From positions 1 through 63,062 of the forward strand of contig MCFE01000521.1 in the NCBI GenBank assembly GCA_002104905.1: 63,062 nucleotides of DNA, read 5' to 3'. The notes below the pieces were generated by a model that saw nothing but the letters and a program-made list of their open reading frames with translations, did no database searches and was not told where the DNA came from. The stretch is from Basidiobolus meristosporus CBS 931.73. Its lineage: Eukaryota; Basidiobolomycota; Basidiobolomycetes; Basidiobolales; Basidiobolaceae. Positions 1 to 12,055 of this stretch are shown here, in pieces (position 1 is the first letter of the stretch; each line of letters starts with the position of its first letter). A program made the position numbers and the translations under genes.

Positions 1-1106
1 ATGTGTCAGAGAAGAATTTATCCCAAAGAAAATGTAGTTCTTTACAAGAAGCACTCAAACAAAGTAACAGTGAAAGACCTGGCAGTGATAAAGAAAAAGG
101 GAAAGGGAAAAATATCCACCCAAACATGAGACAGGGAGGCATGCAAAAAAACTGCAGCTCTTGCCAATTAACTCTGCAAGCCAGGAACAGACTGAATCTC
201 ATCATAGCCAAGAAGAATTACCAACAAGAAAACAGCTGTTTTCATAAGAGTTGGAAGCGCACCCAGTGGAGCTACACTCCAGCAAGGTATATGAGCTTAC
301 TGAAAAACGCAATTTATCTACCACAGGCTCCGCATCCTCCATTGTTGAGAGAGTGGAGATCCCACTGACAGACAAGTTTGCAACATCAAGAGCTCAAATA
401 CTATTGCAATGCCTTCAGTGGAATTTTGGAACATTAATAGGCACACAAAGAGGTTGCAGCACTTCTTCCAGAGCAGTGCTCAAGAAAATGTACTGGAATA
501 TTGCAAGGATTTATTGCAAAGACTGGCAGATAAGGTCCTAGACCTTGCAGTGCCAGCTGAAGGCCAGGACATGGGGGAACCAGTGAATGAACAGTGGCAT
601 AAGGCTGTTGGGCTCCTGCCAAGGTTGTGGAACCAGAGTGTTACAGCAAAAATACATATTGAGTGGTGGATTCTAATGGAGTTACTTGTTGAGTGTGAGG
701 TTGGGCCTAATGTAGTCTAGGGTATAGGGACCTGCATAGGTCAATACCATTGGCAATTGAGGTACAACTGAAGTTTCAACAGAAATAAATGAATTTGTAT
801 GCATGAAAAGTAAGAGAAATGGTTGAGTCAGGAGGTAAGGAGTGTGAAAAAGAGGCAATAGCCAATCAATGCACACAAATGTAGGAGGCAATAGAGTGTC
901 CAGGATCAGAAAGTGATCAAATTGGCAGGGAACCAATTAAAAGCCACTTATACATTGTTGTGATGACAAATGTGGACTAAGTTTTGGGTGAAATCAGGGG
1001 TGCAATTCCTTTTCAACAGTCTATGGATGGTGTCCAGACAGGATCAGTACCTCTTTGTCATGGGACTTTAACTTTGTGACGGCCTTTTGATGGGGTCATC
1101 TCAGTA
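1..1106 (+). repeat. Unclassified repeat family S, copy S1
   Basis: This stretch aligns by eye with 19190-20007 (+) and 7440-8215 (-). In two different frames it keeps protein-like blocks (for example PLTDK..TS near 360-390 and NFGTL.GT.R.CSTSS near 420-470) that recur in S2, so the family once coded for protein. I do not recognise the protein. The shared 3' end is the block GGCCTTTTGATGGGGTCAT at about 1080-1098. No LTR, terminal inverted repeat or target duplication is visible, and the left end runs off the window. It could be an internal fragment of a larger retroelement or DNA transposon. Confidence 0.5.
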
Positions 1107-1119
1107 ATTGTTCCTAGGG

Positions 1120-1811
1120 CTAAAAAATTGTTCCTTGACAGTAAAGAAAGGTGTATCCTGTGGTGGATCTTCTGTCTTCCAAAATTTGTCCCCAATCAGC
1201 ATCAGGGTATCTCACAAGATCCTGTTCTGAATCCTTATAAGTGTATCTTATGCAGATATCAGCGGTTCCTTTTAGGTATCTAAAAATCCGCTTAACTGCT
1301 GCAATACAATCAGATCCATTGTGCTGACTATATTGGCTGACAACTCCCACCAAATATGAGATATCCAATTTTGCTGTAAGCATGATATACATCAGACTGC
1401 CAACTATATATTGACAAGGAAAGTCAGGGCTTTCAGTTGGCACCAAGCTTGCTTGATTTGTTAGAGTTTTATCCAAGTTAAGGTGTGTCTCAATTGGGGT
1501 AGCTGCAAGTTTACAGTCTTCCATATGGTATTTCTTTAGTATATCTTGAATAAACTTGGATTGGCTTAGGGTGATAGTCTGGGTACTTCTGTCTATGGAG
1601 AACATAGTCCCTGAGTAGTAACTGAGTTCTCATAGATTGGACATCTTGAACTCCTAGATAGGCTGGATTTAGTCACTTCCAATGTTTCTAGGTTATTGGT
1701 GGCTATAATAAGATCATCCACATATAGAGCTAATAGAGCTGGATTTGCTCTATCTGGATTATAGTATATACTATAGTCAGCATCACTCCTTTTGAAACTC
1801 AAATATTCCAA
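1120..1811 (-). pseudogene. copia reverse transcriptase/RNase H remnant (A1)
   Basis: Two overlapping frames, 1811-1593 and 1605-1120, together cover the RT palm C-terminal part and the start of RNase H. The RT catalytic box reads YVDDLIIAT near residue 30 of the right-hand frame. The left-hand frame carries the SKFIQDILKKY, VGSLMYIML and AVKRIFRYLKGT blocks typical of copia RT/RNase H, then the RNase H block RRSTTGYTF. A frameshift separates the two near 1600. RT N-terminal blocks continue, with more lesions, to about 2250 (for example a QLDAGGSSRQ-like region replacing GCRWVFKTK). RNase H stops abruptly at the S1 junction. Confidence 0.85.
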
Positions 1812-2512
1812 ATGAAAATCTATCTTGCAATTCTAGGCTCTTGATGATTGTTTAAGACCATATAGAGACTTTTTAAGCTTACAGACCAATTGGAGTAATC
1901 TTGGTCAACAAACCCATCAGGCTGGTCCATATACACACCCTCATCAAGTTCTCCAGTCAAAAATGCAGATTTTACATCTATTTGATGAATAAAAACCATA
2001 TAATTGGCTGTAACAGCCAGTTTTAATCTAATGGAATTAAACTTGGCTACTGGTACAAAGGTCTCAGTAAAGTTGAGTCCTTTTATTTAGGAGTATCCTT
2101 TGACCAAAAGCATTGCTTTGTATTTTTCAATTGTACCATCAGCCTTGTATTTTGTCTTGAAGACCCACCTGCATCCAATTGATTTTTAGTTGATTGTTGA
2201 CATGACTAAGTCCCAAGTTTGATCTTCCATCAGGGCCTGATATTCCTCAGTCCTTGCACATCTTTACAACTTTGTCTGAGGGCTATTTGAGGCCTCCTTT
2301 ACAGTCTGGGGCTTGTCAAAATGGACTGAATAGGCATAGGCTAAGTTTGTACCCTCATAGATATAGTAATATGAGCTATTTCTTGTCTGACTGGATCTCC
2401 TGGGATTGGATACTGAAGTGCTCACTTCTGGGATATTCCTGGGCTGTGTTTTAGGCTGAACCACAGCAGTAGAGTCCTCTGGAGTGAAACAATTTCAGTT
2501 GTTTTGCTCTGA

Positions 2513-3454
2513 TTAAATCCTAACAATCTGTGGACTTGAGATCAGATATTTATCATCATCTGATCTTATTTTTTGTGAACATTCTGAATTTTCATCTAAC
2601 AACACATCCCTAGACTTGATCAGCTTCTTTGCTTTTATAGTATATAGTCTATATGTCTTACTCTCATTGCAGTAGCCCAAAAATATGCATTTTACACTAT
2701 TTGGCTCAAATTTTGACTGATTTCCAGCCAGTTTTTTGGCATATGCTGTACACCCAAATATTCTTAGATGTTCTGCACTTGGTCTGTACCCATACAGGGC
2801 TCCAAGTGGAGTAGAATCACAAAGTAATCTGTGATAACTCCTATTTTTATGGTATACAGCTGTGGCAACTGATTCTGCCCAGAAATCATAGGTTAATTTT
2901 TGATCATGAATCATAGATCTTGCCATATCAGTTATTGATCTGTTAGCGCATTCTGCTACTTGATTTTGCTGTGGGGAGTATGGTACAGTAGTCTTTTGCT
3001 TTATCCCCTGAATTATGCAGAAGTGGATGAAGAGTTCTGAGGTATATTCTCCACCATTGTCAGAGCGTATTTTCTTGATTTTTTCACTAGTTTCTCCCTC
3101 TACCATGGCTTGAACCTCCCTGAACTTAGACAGAGCTTCTTCCATTCTCTCCATGAAGTAGACCCATTTGTATCTTGTATAATCATCAATAAAAGTGATT
3201 AAATATTTCTTCCCACCTAAGGATAAATTTTGCATAGGTCCACACAGATCTGAGTGAATTAGATCTAATTTTTTCTTAACTTTGATTAACCCAGAGCTCT
3301 TGAGTGGTTGTCTGGCTTGTTTCCCATATATGCAGGCTTCACAGTGCTCCAAATTAGCTGGGGGATCAATTTTTACTCCAGAAATTAGCCAATCATTAGT
3401 CATTTTGCGCAAATAATCAAAATTGATGTGTCCAAATCTCCTGTGCCAAAGCAT
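2513..3454 (-). pseudogene. copia GAG-pre-integrase and integrase frame (A1)
   Basis: This is an open frame of 313 residues starting in the GAG-pre-integrase zinc-binding region (WHRRFGHIN..., then CEACIYGKQARQ, giving H-H-C-C). The rve core carries all three acidic residues: D in IHSDLCGP, D in IRSDNGGEY and E in VAECANRS. The C-terminal copia block (RIFGCTAYAK...FLGYCNESKTYRLY) follows. The frame is undisrupted for its whole length although flanking RT and protease are broken. It is part of a polyprotein, not an independent gene, and the start codon is only the first Met in the frame. Confidence 0.88.
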
Positions 3455-3679
3455 TGGTGTTTCTTCATTTCAGTTACTATATTGGCTTCCAGATATAATG
3501 GAATACAAGCTAACTTATACAAACTTTGATCTCTGATATCTGGAGAATATGGGCACCATTTTGATCAGTGATCCTTCATACAGAATTGTCAAAGCTGATA
3601 CTGTGTCCTTCTGCTGTGGCCTTGCTTACAGATAGAGAGTTCTTGGCTATTTCTGGTAAATAGAGTACTTCTTTCAAGG

Positions 3680-3880
3680 TTAATGTGTGGCTTCCTTCAC
3701 TGCTTTTAAGGTTACTTGGATAGTTCCATCTCCCACTTCATGAAGTGTTCTATCATCACCCATGCAAACCTTCCTGATTGGAATTTCTTGATATTGGGTA
3801 AAAAGTTCTTTTTGGTGTGTAGAGTGCTGAGATGCTCCAGAGTCAATATACCACATCTGAGAATCCTTGTTAGTGGTCAT
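3680..3880 (-). pseudogene. copia aspartic protease remnant (A1)
   Basis: A 66-residue frame carries the retropepsin signature MWYIDSGASQHSTH (catalytic Asp in DSG) followed by the copia-typical I.VTLKAVKEATH strand. It lies between the integrase to its left and the gag to its right, as expected. Frames on both sides are closed by stops. Confidence 0.8.
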
Positions 3881-4340
3881 GTTTAGTGCAGAAATGAATA
3901 GTCTATCTTCAGTTGCTGCAGCATTTCCATATTCAGGCTTTTGCTGCTGACTATCTCTTTTTTTGAAGTACTAGTCTGATGTGTGTCCTTTCCTTTTCAG
4001 TAGTTACAGAACAGGTTGCTGTTACCTTTCAAAGGTCTAAGGTACCTCCTTTGTTAGTTATCATTGCTTATTAAATCATTTTCTTCTTCCTTTGTATTGG
4101 TGCATGATTTTCTTAATTCTTCATCCATGAGCCTTCCATATATATAATTTAAAGTCAAATCTTCAGCTTGGGACTGTAGGGATGATACCAGGTCCTGAAA
4201 CTTGTCTGTCAGGCTGTTCAGGATGGTAACTATCTCATCCTCATCAGTAGTTGGTACGCCCACAGATTCCATTTCATCTACCAGCAGGGTAATTCTGTTA
4301 ATTGGATTTTTCATTTCTTCACCTTGCAGCATATTTGTAG

Positions 4341-5631
4341 TATAGGGATCAGTTACAGTGAATAAATGAGCTGATCTTTGATCATTTTGCGCAATTATTC
4401 AAAGTTGGCATGACCCAATTTCCTATTCCAAAGCATTCATGCTTCTTCCTTTAAGGTTACTAATATTAAATCTCAGCTATGAAGGAATATAGCTCCACCT
4501 GTATGGATTATTATCTCTGGTATCCAAAGCCATATATGCACCACTTTGATCAGTGATCCTGTATGCAGAATTGTTAAAATTGATACTGAGTCCTTCTGCT
4601 GTGGCTTTGCTTACAGATGGTAGGTTCTTGGCTCTTGCTGGTACATAGAGTACTTCTTAGAAGGTAGAGTGTTTTGTACTTCACTGCTTCAAAGGTTTGC
4701 CTGGATAGCTCCTTCACCAATGGCATCAAGTGTTCTATTGTAGCATAAGATGACTGTCTCAATTGCAATTTCTTCATATTGGACAAAAGCTTTATTTGGT
4801 GTGTAAAGTGATGAAATACTCCACAGTCAATATACCATGTTTAAGAATCCTAATTTGTGGTCCTATTCATTGCACATATGAATAATCCATCTTCATTTGT
4901 TGCAGCATCTCAATATTTGGTCCTCTTTTGTCATTTACTTCTCCTTTGAGGCACTGGTGTGATGTGTGCCCTTTCCTGTTGCAGTAGATGCCAAACAAGT
5001 TGCTGTAGCCTTCAAAGGGTGTTGAGTACCTCCTTTGCTGGTAATCATTGCTTATTAAAGCATTTCCTTCCTACTTATTGGCGCTTTATATACTTATTTA
5101 TTCATCTAAGAGCCTTCCTTATGATTAATTTAGGAACAATTCTTGTGTTCTGGACTCTAGGGCTAATTCAAGGCCATGAGACCTGTCCATCAGGCTATTG
5201 CAGATGGTAACTATCATATCTTCATTAGTAGCTGCTATGCCAGCAGATTCCATCTCACAAACCAATAGAGTGATTCTGTAAGTTAGATTTGTTAATTCTT
5301 TTCCTGGCAGCAAATCTTCTAATGCCTTCCAGCCATTCTTGGCTGTTTTTGCTCTTGAGCATTGAGTTAGCAATTTGTCTTTAACATTAAGGCAAATGCA
5401 GTTAAAGGCACTTTGTTCTTTCTTCTAGTACTTCAAGGCGTCCTCTCCCACGTTTTGAGGAAGGCATTCTTCTCCCATGACAATATCCCAAAGGCCTCTT
5501 TCTTGTAGCAGCATCTTCATCTTCACCTTCCACACTTGGTGGTTAGATCCATCCAACTAGTCAGCAGAGGGAAAAGTTCCAGTAGTTGCATTAGTAGACA
5601 TTGCAGAGAGTCACAGTTTGGGCTCATAACC
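4341..5631 (-). mobile_element. copia family A element A2, 5' half (gag-protease)
   Basis: A second, more diverged copy of the 5' half begins at about 4341 with the GAG-pre-integrase region, repeating sequence already seen at 3380-3460. Protease remnants follow (about 4560-4860), then gag (5373-5125 and on to about 5600). The right end is well defined: minus-strand PBS GGTTATGAGCCC at 5620-5631 directly abuts the LTR. Because A1 stops in gag where A2 starts in pre-integrase, the join is a deletion or recombination between two family A copies and not one continuous element. Confidence 0.75.
5620..5631 (-). promoter_or_regulatory. Primer-binding site of copia A2 (initiator-tRNA anticodon arm type)
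   Basis: The minus strand reads GGTTATGAGCCC immediately inside the LTR end ...CTTACAACA. It is complementary to GGGCTCATAACC, the anticodon stem-loop (CAT anticodon) of an initiator tRNA-Met, not to a tRNA 3' end. Confidence 0.75.
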
Positions 5632-5978
5632 TGTTGTAAGACTCATGGAGATATTGAAACTAATTGGGAAAATAGGTAGACTCTGGGGCTTTCAGTTGAT
5701 GATTTGTTGAATGCAAAGGTAGTATTCATAATTTGTATGGTCCTGGCATATTAAACATATAGAATAGGCTTAGAAAGGTTTGAAGAACATGCTTTCACAT
5801 TGAAGAGCTGTTGGACAACTTTTTTAATTTTCATGTTCCAGGTACCAGACATTTTGGTGAGAAAATTCCAAGTAAATCCGCACAAGAAATTTGTTCAATA
5901 TTCTTATGAGTTACTGGTAATGTTCTAAGTGACTAAGTCAGATTAATATTTAGGTGGAATTCCAAACCTTTGCAACTG
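5632..5978 (-). repeat. Family A LTR (5' LTR of A2)
   Basis: The plus strand starts TGTTGTAAGAC at 5632 and ends near 5977 in a decayed form of the family end TCTTACAACA (here CCTTTGCAACT). Length is about 347 bp, matching the other family A LTRs at 27666, 42072, 44572, 46021, 55357 and 56247. Confidence 0.8.
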
Positions 5979-7190
5979 GTGCAACAAGTTGCATTGGCAT
6001 AGCCTTTAGCTAAATCCATTGTGAAGCTACATAATAATGAAACTTGCCTGTTCTAGTATACTTATGTCTAATTGAGCTGTTTGGGAAGTTCTGGTAAATT
6101 TTGCTCTCAACTATGCACTATGACTGAGTGTACAGTGCACATGTGAAGGAGACAGGTGTAGTTTGGGTTGACATGCAATGAGGCACTGTCATTGCAATGC
6201 TTTGTAAAGACTCCAGTGTACTGTGTGGGCACAGTTTTATAGCAGTTACCTGTGGTATATGTGGTTGCCCTGATGAGTCCTGGGTATACTGCTGTAGGAC
6301 ATCACTAAGCTCAACTGATATATTGCACAGTACATTAGTCCTTTGAGGCAAAAAAACACTCAAAATTTCCTATTTTCCCAAAGTTGAGCCACCAATGGAC
6401 ATGATTGTTCTATACTTTGCAAGTTAGGAGCAGAATTGCTTTGATGCAGCATGCTTGTCAGATCCCCTAGCTCTCAGTTCATTTTGAGCTCAATAGACTT
6501 GTTCCATCATTGCAGCTGATCATAGTGCCCAATTGTGCCATAGCATGCCAGATGGTGCCTGATCATGCCACAGAGTGCCAGATGGTGCCATACAGTACCA
6601 ACTTGGGATCAAAATTGACATGCATAGGACCCTTAATAGCAAATTAATAACAAAATATAAGCACTTTCTGGCACTATGATCCATGGCACAATGGTACAAG
6701 TCTAATATTTGTTTTGTTACTTATCTTCTTACACACATATGCTGGTATCTTGACACAGTACTCATGCCAGAGTTTTCTACTCAAGTTCTTCTATCTGAGT
6801 TGCCTCTCTGAAATATTCTGTTTTGCTAGATTGATGAGTAGTGCTGGCTTGTTGTACTAATGATCAGTTGAGATTTGGTATAAGGACCATAGTGATGCAC
6901 TTGGGTACTCAAACAGCAGTATATTGGCATCAGCCCGGCCTTAAATGCAATACATAAGACCAATGTAATTGTTTCATTTTCCATATACCATGCATGAAAC
7001 ATCTTGGATGGCATTGATACATATTAGATCACATCAGTTGCATATTTCTAATTTGGTATGCACTTGTGAGTAATTGATCAGTAAAATCAATTAATCGTGG
7101 TTTAGGGAGAGCTTTTACAGCATTGTGGTGAGATATATGGCAATTGATTGAAACTTGGTCACAGTGCATGGGTAATCAGATATATCAGAC
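5979..7190 (-). repeat. Unclassified repeat family E, copy E1
   Basis: The minus strand aligns by eye with the 5' two thirds of E3 (33730-35510, +), for example the translated blocks YMEN.TITLVL and PYTKSQLI at 7014-6826, which recur at 33927-34070. The copy ends at about 5985, so the 3' part that carries the KKPRRR-ending frame in E2/E3 is missing. A fold-back element (6496-6702) is inserted in it. Confidence 0.6.
6496..6702. mobile_element. Short fold-back/MITE-like element with target duplication
   Basis: The 207-bp unit starts GACTTGTTCCATC and ends GGTACAAGTC, an imperfect terminal inverted repeat. The interior is full of GTGCCA/TGGCAC motifs. It is flanked by CAATA (6491-6495) and TAATA (6703-6707), a 5-bp target duplication with one mismatch. 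The homologous E3 repeat at about 34331-34336 has the uninterrupted site TATTG (reverse complement CAATA), so the insertion boundaries are confirmed by an empty site. Confidence 0.75.
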
Positions 7191-7439
7191 TGATTAAACC
7201 AAGTCAGTACAATACATTCCCACATCATCACTCACCAATCTTTATATGGCTTAATCATCTCAATAGTCTTTTCATTTCAATACCATGACATTATCTGGAT
7301 ATACCTTGGGCATAATGGAGGAGATATTTACCAAGTACTGTGGACCATCAATAACACTTTATTCAAGAGGATACCTTGTTAAGTGTTTCTTCTATTTCAA
7401 GAGCTATTGATCTACAAGGATGCAACCCAGCATCCTTAC
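7191..7439. other. Unassigned AT-rich sequence
   Basis: This lies between repeats E1 and S3. I see no open frame or repeat match. Confidence 0.3.
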
Positions 7440-8215
7440 AAGAAACAATTGTGATGATCCCACCAAAAGGTTGTTACAAAAACTTTAATCTGGTGACTAG
7501 GAAATATTGAAACCATGAGGACAATGGGCTAAGACTGCAAAAAAGAATTGCATCTCTGATTTTGCTACATATGCAATCAAAATTTTCATCACCACAATAC
7601 ATAAGTGGCTTCTTGAAAGGTTTTCTACAAGTTCTCTCACTTTCTGATCCCAGGCACCCAGTTACCTCCTACATTCTGGTACATTGACTGGCTTTTGCTC
7701 TTTTTTTACAATCTGTACTTCCTGGCTCAAATGATGCTCCTTCTTTTGATGCATGAATATTGGTATGTTTCAGTTCAATCTTCAGCTGTTACTTAATTCC
7801 TAAATGTAATGACATAGGCAAGTCCCTATACCCCACATTAACATTAAGCCCACCTTACCCTCAACAGGTAGCTCCATTGAACTCCACCATTCAGTAGGTA
7901 TTTCTGCTGAGATGCCCTTTTTCCATGAACTTGGTGGGGACCCTGCAGCTTTATGCCATTATTACTTCATTGATTCCCAAATGTTCTTTTCTCAGCTGGT
8001 ACTGCAAGGATGACCACCTCATCTGCCTGTCTTTGTAATATATTTTTGCAATATTCAAGTGGGGCATCTTCAGCCTTTCTATTCAATAAGTGCTGCAACC
8101 TTTTGCAGTACCTGCTACTGTTCCAAAACACCACTGTGGGCATTGTGATAGTCTGCTGATTTCATGATAATGTTGCTTTGTCTATCAGCAGGAGAGCCAC
8201 TCAATCAACAATGGG
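7440..8215 (-). repeat. Unclassified repeat family S, copy S3
   Basis: The minus strand matches S1 and S2, including the shared blocks GCCACTTATGTATTGT, GGGTATAGGGACTTGCC and the 3' end block CCTTTTGGTGGGATCAT. It is non-coding in its present state. Confidence 0.55.
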
Positions 8216-10620
8216 CAATGCGTAGGCTGTGGAAGACAAATTGCAGTCCTCTGTAAACTTCCTAATAAAAAGTAAATAGGATGCTCCCTTAAAGAGGCTG
8301 TAACAGAGTTCATATCTAATTACTAAGAGGTATTGATGCTATCAGGATATTGTGCAGTGATTGCTAAAGCAAACTCTGCCACATGCTTCACAAAAACTTG
8401 GTGAGAATTTTCTAAAATCCACTTATTTGCTTGAATACAGGATACTGCACATGAAACATATCAATCTTAATCAACTTGGGCCTGAGTTACTCATGGTCAC
8501 ATTGTATGCTGGCCCGGAGGTAATGGCTTACAAGACTAATTGTGGCCTATTTAGTATAAGCCCACTCTTCATTATTGCACCCAACTGCCTCACAGATCTT
8601 GAACATCACTTTATAATGAGGTTTGGATAAAGGGTTTACAGTCTTCCCTCTCATACTGTGATAAGTGTCTCTGCAGGCTTGATCATCAAGCACTGTTGCT
8701 GTGATTAAAAGAGCTTTTGGTGTCTTCTGATATTACATTTGGAACTGGCACAAATCTAGGCTGTGACATTGAGCTACTTGAGTTTGTTCTCCCAAAGAAG
8801 AATCTCAAACTTGGAATTCACTTGATTTACTGCTGGTATTCTGCTTGTATTCAATGGTATTTTTCCAGTATTCTGCTTGTATTTTTGGTCCAAATTTAGA
8901 ATACTATTTTTGATGAAGGTAATGAGCAGCTAATTACCAAATTGCCTATGAATACAAGTTGGCATAGTGTCTTCCTGAAGAAATTGCTTGCTTGCCTGCC
9001 CATTAGCTAACAACAAAGATCTTGAAAGTTGTAAATTCTCAGAAATTTAGAATTCAGCTGATATTATGAGGGTATTTTGCTGGCTTTTTCTCACTCTTTT
9101 AATTAGGGTTCTGTGCAGCAACAATACTGTGTTCTCCACCTGGGATATTGTTTGCTTTGAACATAATATCAGCTCATCCAGACTGTGAACAGCTTCCTGG
9201 TTTCTCTTGCCATTGAATATATGCCATTAGCAACAGCACTCAATTACTTCATTGATGCTTCAGTATGAGCTGTCGACATACTTGCTAATATGGGTGGTGC
9301 TAATGTATGAAAGCTCTCCGCTTGTGTTCCACTAGGGGCACTACATTTGCTGCATTCATGTCACTAGACATGATGACTGTGTTCCACAAGTAGATCCAAT
9401 CCAGATTGGCTGTTGAGATCCTGCAATGAAGCCATTATAATGCTGGCACCTTGGAATCAATGACCCTCTGACAGTATTGTGACAGCTCTTGGCCAATTCT
9501 TCTACTATATAGATGAGTAAACTTAATGATCTTTAGGCCTTTCTTGAATGTAATTTTGATGGCATTCAGACAGTCTGATTGCAGCCTACACTATTTTGAG
9601 CCAACCCAACTAGACAGTACATGCCCATGCCATATATGGAAAGAAACTTCACAGTTTTTAATAGCCTTAGTGCATACATTTGCTGGCAGTATATTGGCAG
9701 TGCAGCAGCCTACAGCTTGTACCATACAATGCTACCATACCAACTTACCAAACAGTATTTCCTTTTGCTTCCTTCCCCTGCACCATTTGTATGTTTCATT
9801 GTAAGATCACAATGATTTAATTGTTTGCCCTCCGCTGCTGTGGGTATTTCACTTATAGTTTAACTCAAAAAGAAACTTTGACCTTGTGCTTACAAGCCTC
9901 CATATAGATGCATACCTGCTGCAACTGACACACTTCCATCACCTAAGCTCTATGGCATTTTGGTGTGATCCTTGCAGAGCTGCCATTTACCTTGTATTGC
10001 TGATAACATATACATCTAGCAAACTTATGCTTGGTTGCCTCCACTTTTGCTTTGAATGCCACCTGAACATTGGCAAAATACTTTTTGGTACTTGGCCAAT
10101 ATATTGCTACTTCATTGAGATATGCTGCCAAAATCTTGCCACAGTTGCTTGTGGTATTTATTTCTCCTATTTGAGTTTATCTATTGATTCCTCAAGGTTT
10201 TTACATGTCCTTTGTCTAATTCTTTGCTGCTGTTGCTTTATAGTGTCCTTGTATATTGCTCTCAGATGCCCCTTAGATATACTAATACATCATGCAGTAC
10301 ATTAGCTGCTCAGAGTATTAAGTTTTCAGGTCTCCCTGATTTCTACAGTTGAGTCACAAACACACATATCTGTTCTGTACTCTACAATACCATGTGAGAC
10401 TGTTTGCAGGCAGGCTCCTCATCAAGTTTCTGCACTCTTAGCTCATTCTTAGCTCAGACCTGGCTTGGTACATAACTTACACACATCTGCTGGCTTCTTG
10501 ATGTGGAACTCATGATGCAGCGGTCTGCACATACACTCCAATATGACAGCTTGATGAGGTATATAGCTCTGCAATATTAGTAAGCAGTGTCCTAATATCT
10601 GTATGAAAGCTCATTGTAGA
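8216..10620 (-). repeat. Unclassified repeat family R, copy R1 (with interior of uncertain origin)
   Basis: About 9886-10140 read on the minus strand matches R2 (20560-20720, +), R3 (31330-31520, +) and R4 (30120-30480, -). The best preserved translation is the frame 10131-9943, where IYWP.TKK..., ATKHKFAR and CYQQYKV are shared with the other copies. This indicates a decayed protein gene of unknown kind. The 8800-9110 part also matches an insertion inside a copia gag at 54704-54994. I see no intact frame and no recognisable transposase motif. Confidence 0.5.
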
Positions 10621-10962
10621 AACTTGGGCTATATTAAAAACATTTAATCAGAACTCTAACCAACGTGACATTGACTTATTCAGTCCCAAGCATGGTTGAT
10701 ATGCAATCCACAGGCACACCAACTACTAGTGAAGGTCTGATAGCAGCCATCCTGAAGAGCCTGAAAGATAGGTTTCTGGGCCTTTGTTCAGCCAAAGTAT
10801 TCAGAACTGAAGATTCACCTTAAATCACATACATGAAAGGCTCCTGAATGAAGAATCAAGCAAAAAAGCGCCATTAAGAAGGAAAAGGAAAACACCTCGG
10901 TAGGCAATGACAACCAGCAAAGGAGGTACCCTCAACCCTTGAAGGGCAACAGTAAGCTATTA

Positions 10963-11694
10963 GACTTGTTCTGTTGGATAGTGCCACATTGAGCCATGAG
11001 TGCCAAATAGTGCCATAGTGTGCCTGAGAGTCATAGCAGACCTAAACTTGGCCACAGAGTGTGGCATATAGTTCTGCTTATTCATGCAAAGCAGCCCCTG
11101 TGTTTCACCTACTGTGCGGGAGAAAATCAATTTTTTTACCTTTTTTTTGGGATCAAAATTGTGCATGACGTAATAGAGCACAGACAGACTGAAGATATGC
11201 ATCTGGTACATAATACCCATGGCACTCTAAATCTAGCCCCACAGGCTTGTAGCATGTCACAAAAATGCATGGCACTATCTTGGTCCACTGGTACTATCTG
11301 GCACTATATTTAAATATAAGCCCTAAAGTAGAACCTATACAAAGCACTTATAGTGCCAGATAGTACCAGTGGACCAAGATAGTGCCATGCATTTTTGTGA
11401 CATGCTACAAGCCTGTGGGGCTAGATTTAGAGTGCCATGGGTATTGTGTACTGGATGCATATCTTCAGTCTGTCAGTGCTCTTTTATGTCATGCACAATT
11501 TTGATCCCAAAAAAAAGGTTAAAAAGTTGATTTTCTCCTGCACCGTAGGTGAAACACAGGGGCTGCTTTGCATGAATATGAAGAACTATATGCCACACTC
11601 TGTGGCCAAGTTTAGGTCTGCTATGACTCTCAGGCACACTATAGCACTATTTGGCACTCATGGCTCAATGTGGCACTATCCAACGGAACAAGTC
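10963..11694. mobile_element. Long palindromic fold-back element
   Basis: Two inverted arms of about 346 bp (10963-11308 and 11349-11694) flank a 40-bp AT-rich spacer. I counted about 14 mismatches between the arms (about 96% identity), several of them CG versus TG/CA. The ends are GACTTGTTCTG and CGGAACAAGTC. Flanks are TATTA at 10958-10962 and TATTA at 11695-11699, a perfect 5-bp target duplication. It interrupts copia A4 gag at the zinc-knuckle region. The open frames on each arm (86 and 94 residues) are mirror images of each other and need not be coding. Confidence 0.88.
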
Positions 11695-12055
11695 TATTAT
11701 GCAACTATTGTAAAGGGGTAGGACACACATCCATCCAGTGACTCAAAAGAGATATTTTCAAGAAGCAGCCCAAATATTGAGCTGCTGCAACAACTGAAGG
11801 TAAGCTATTCATACCTGCACTAAATATGGCCACTATTAAGGATTCACAGATGTGGTATACTGATTCTGGAGTATCTTAACACTTGACATATCACAAAGAA
11901 CTTTTTACCTAATATTAAGTAGTTCCAGTTGAGAAGGTTTCAGGGGTGATAATAGATCTCCTGAGGTAGTTAGAGAATGGAATGTGTAAGTGAACCATAT
12001 AAGCAGTGAAGGAAGCCACATACTCACCTTCAAACAAGTACACTTTTAAAGTTAG

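Larger units (their letters stand above)
1113..4340 (-). mobile_element. Ty1/copia family A element A1, truncated internal region
   Basis: On the minus strand this reads, from right to left, gag C-terminal part (about 4332-3950), protease (3880-3680), integrase (3454-2513) and reverse transcriptase/RNase H (about 2250-1120). It is the canonical copia order with integrase before RT. The element has no LTR of its own: the RNase H end is cut at about 1113 against repeat S1, and the gag end is cut at about 4340, where a second diverged copy (A2) starts within its integrase-proximal region. RT is broken by several frameshifts and stops, while the integrase frame is still open. The element is dead as a whole. 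Confidence 0.85.

Noticed and set aside
10960..11721. 86- and 94-residue frames in the two palindrome arms as duplicated genes
   Set aside because: They are the same sequence read on opposite arms, rich in chance features, with no conserved start context or domain. Duplication is explained by the palindrome.
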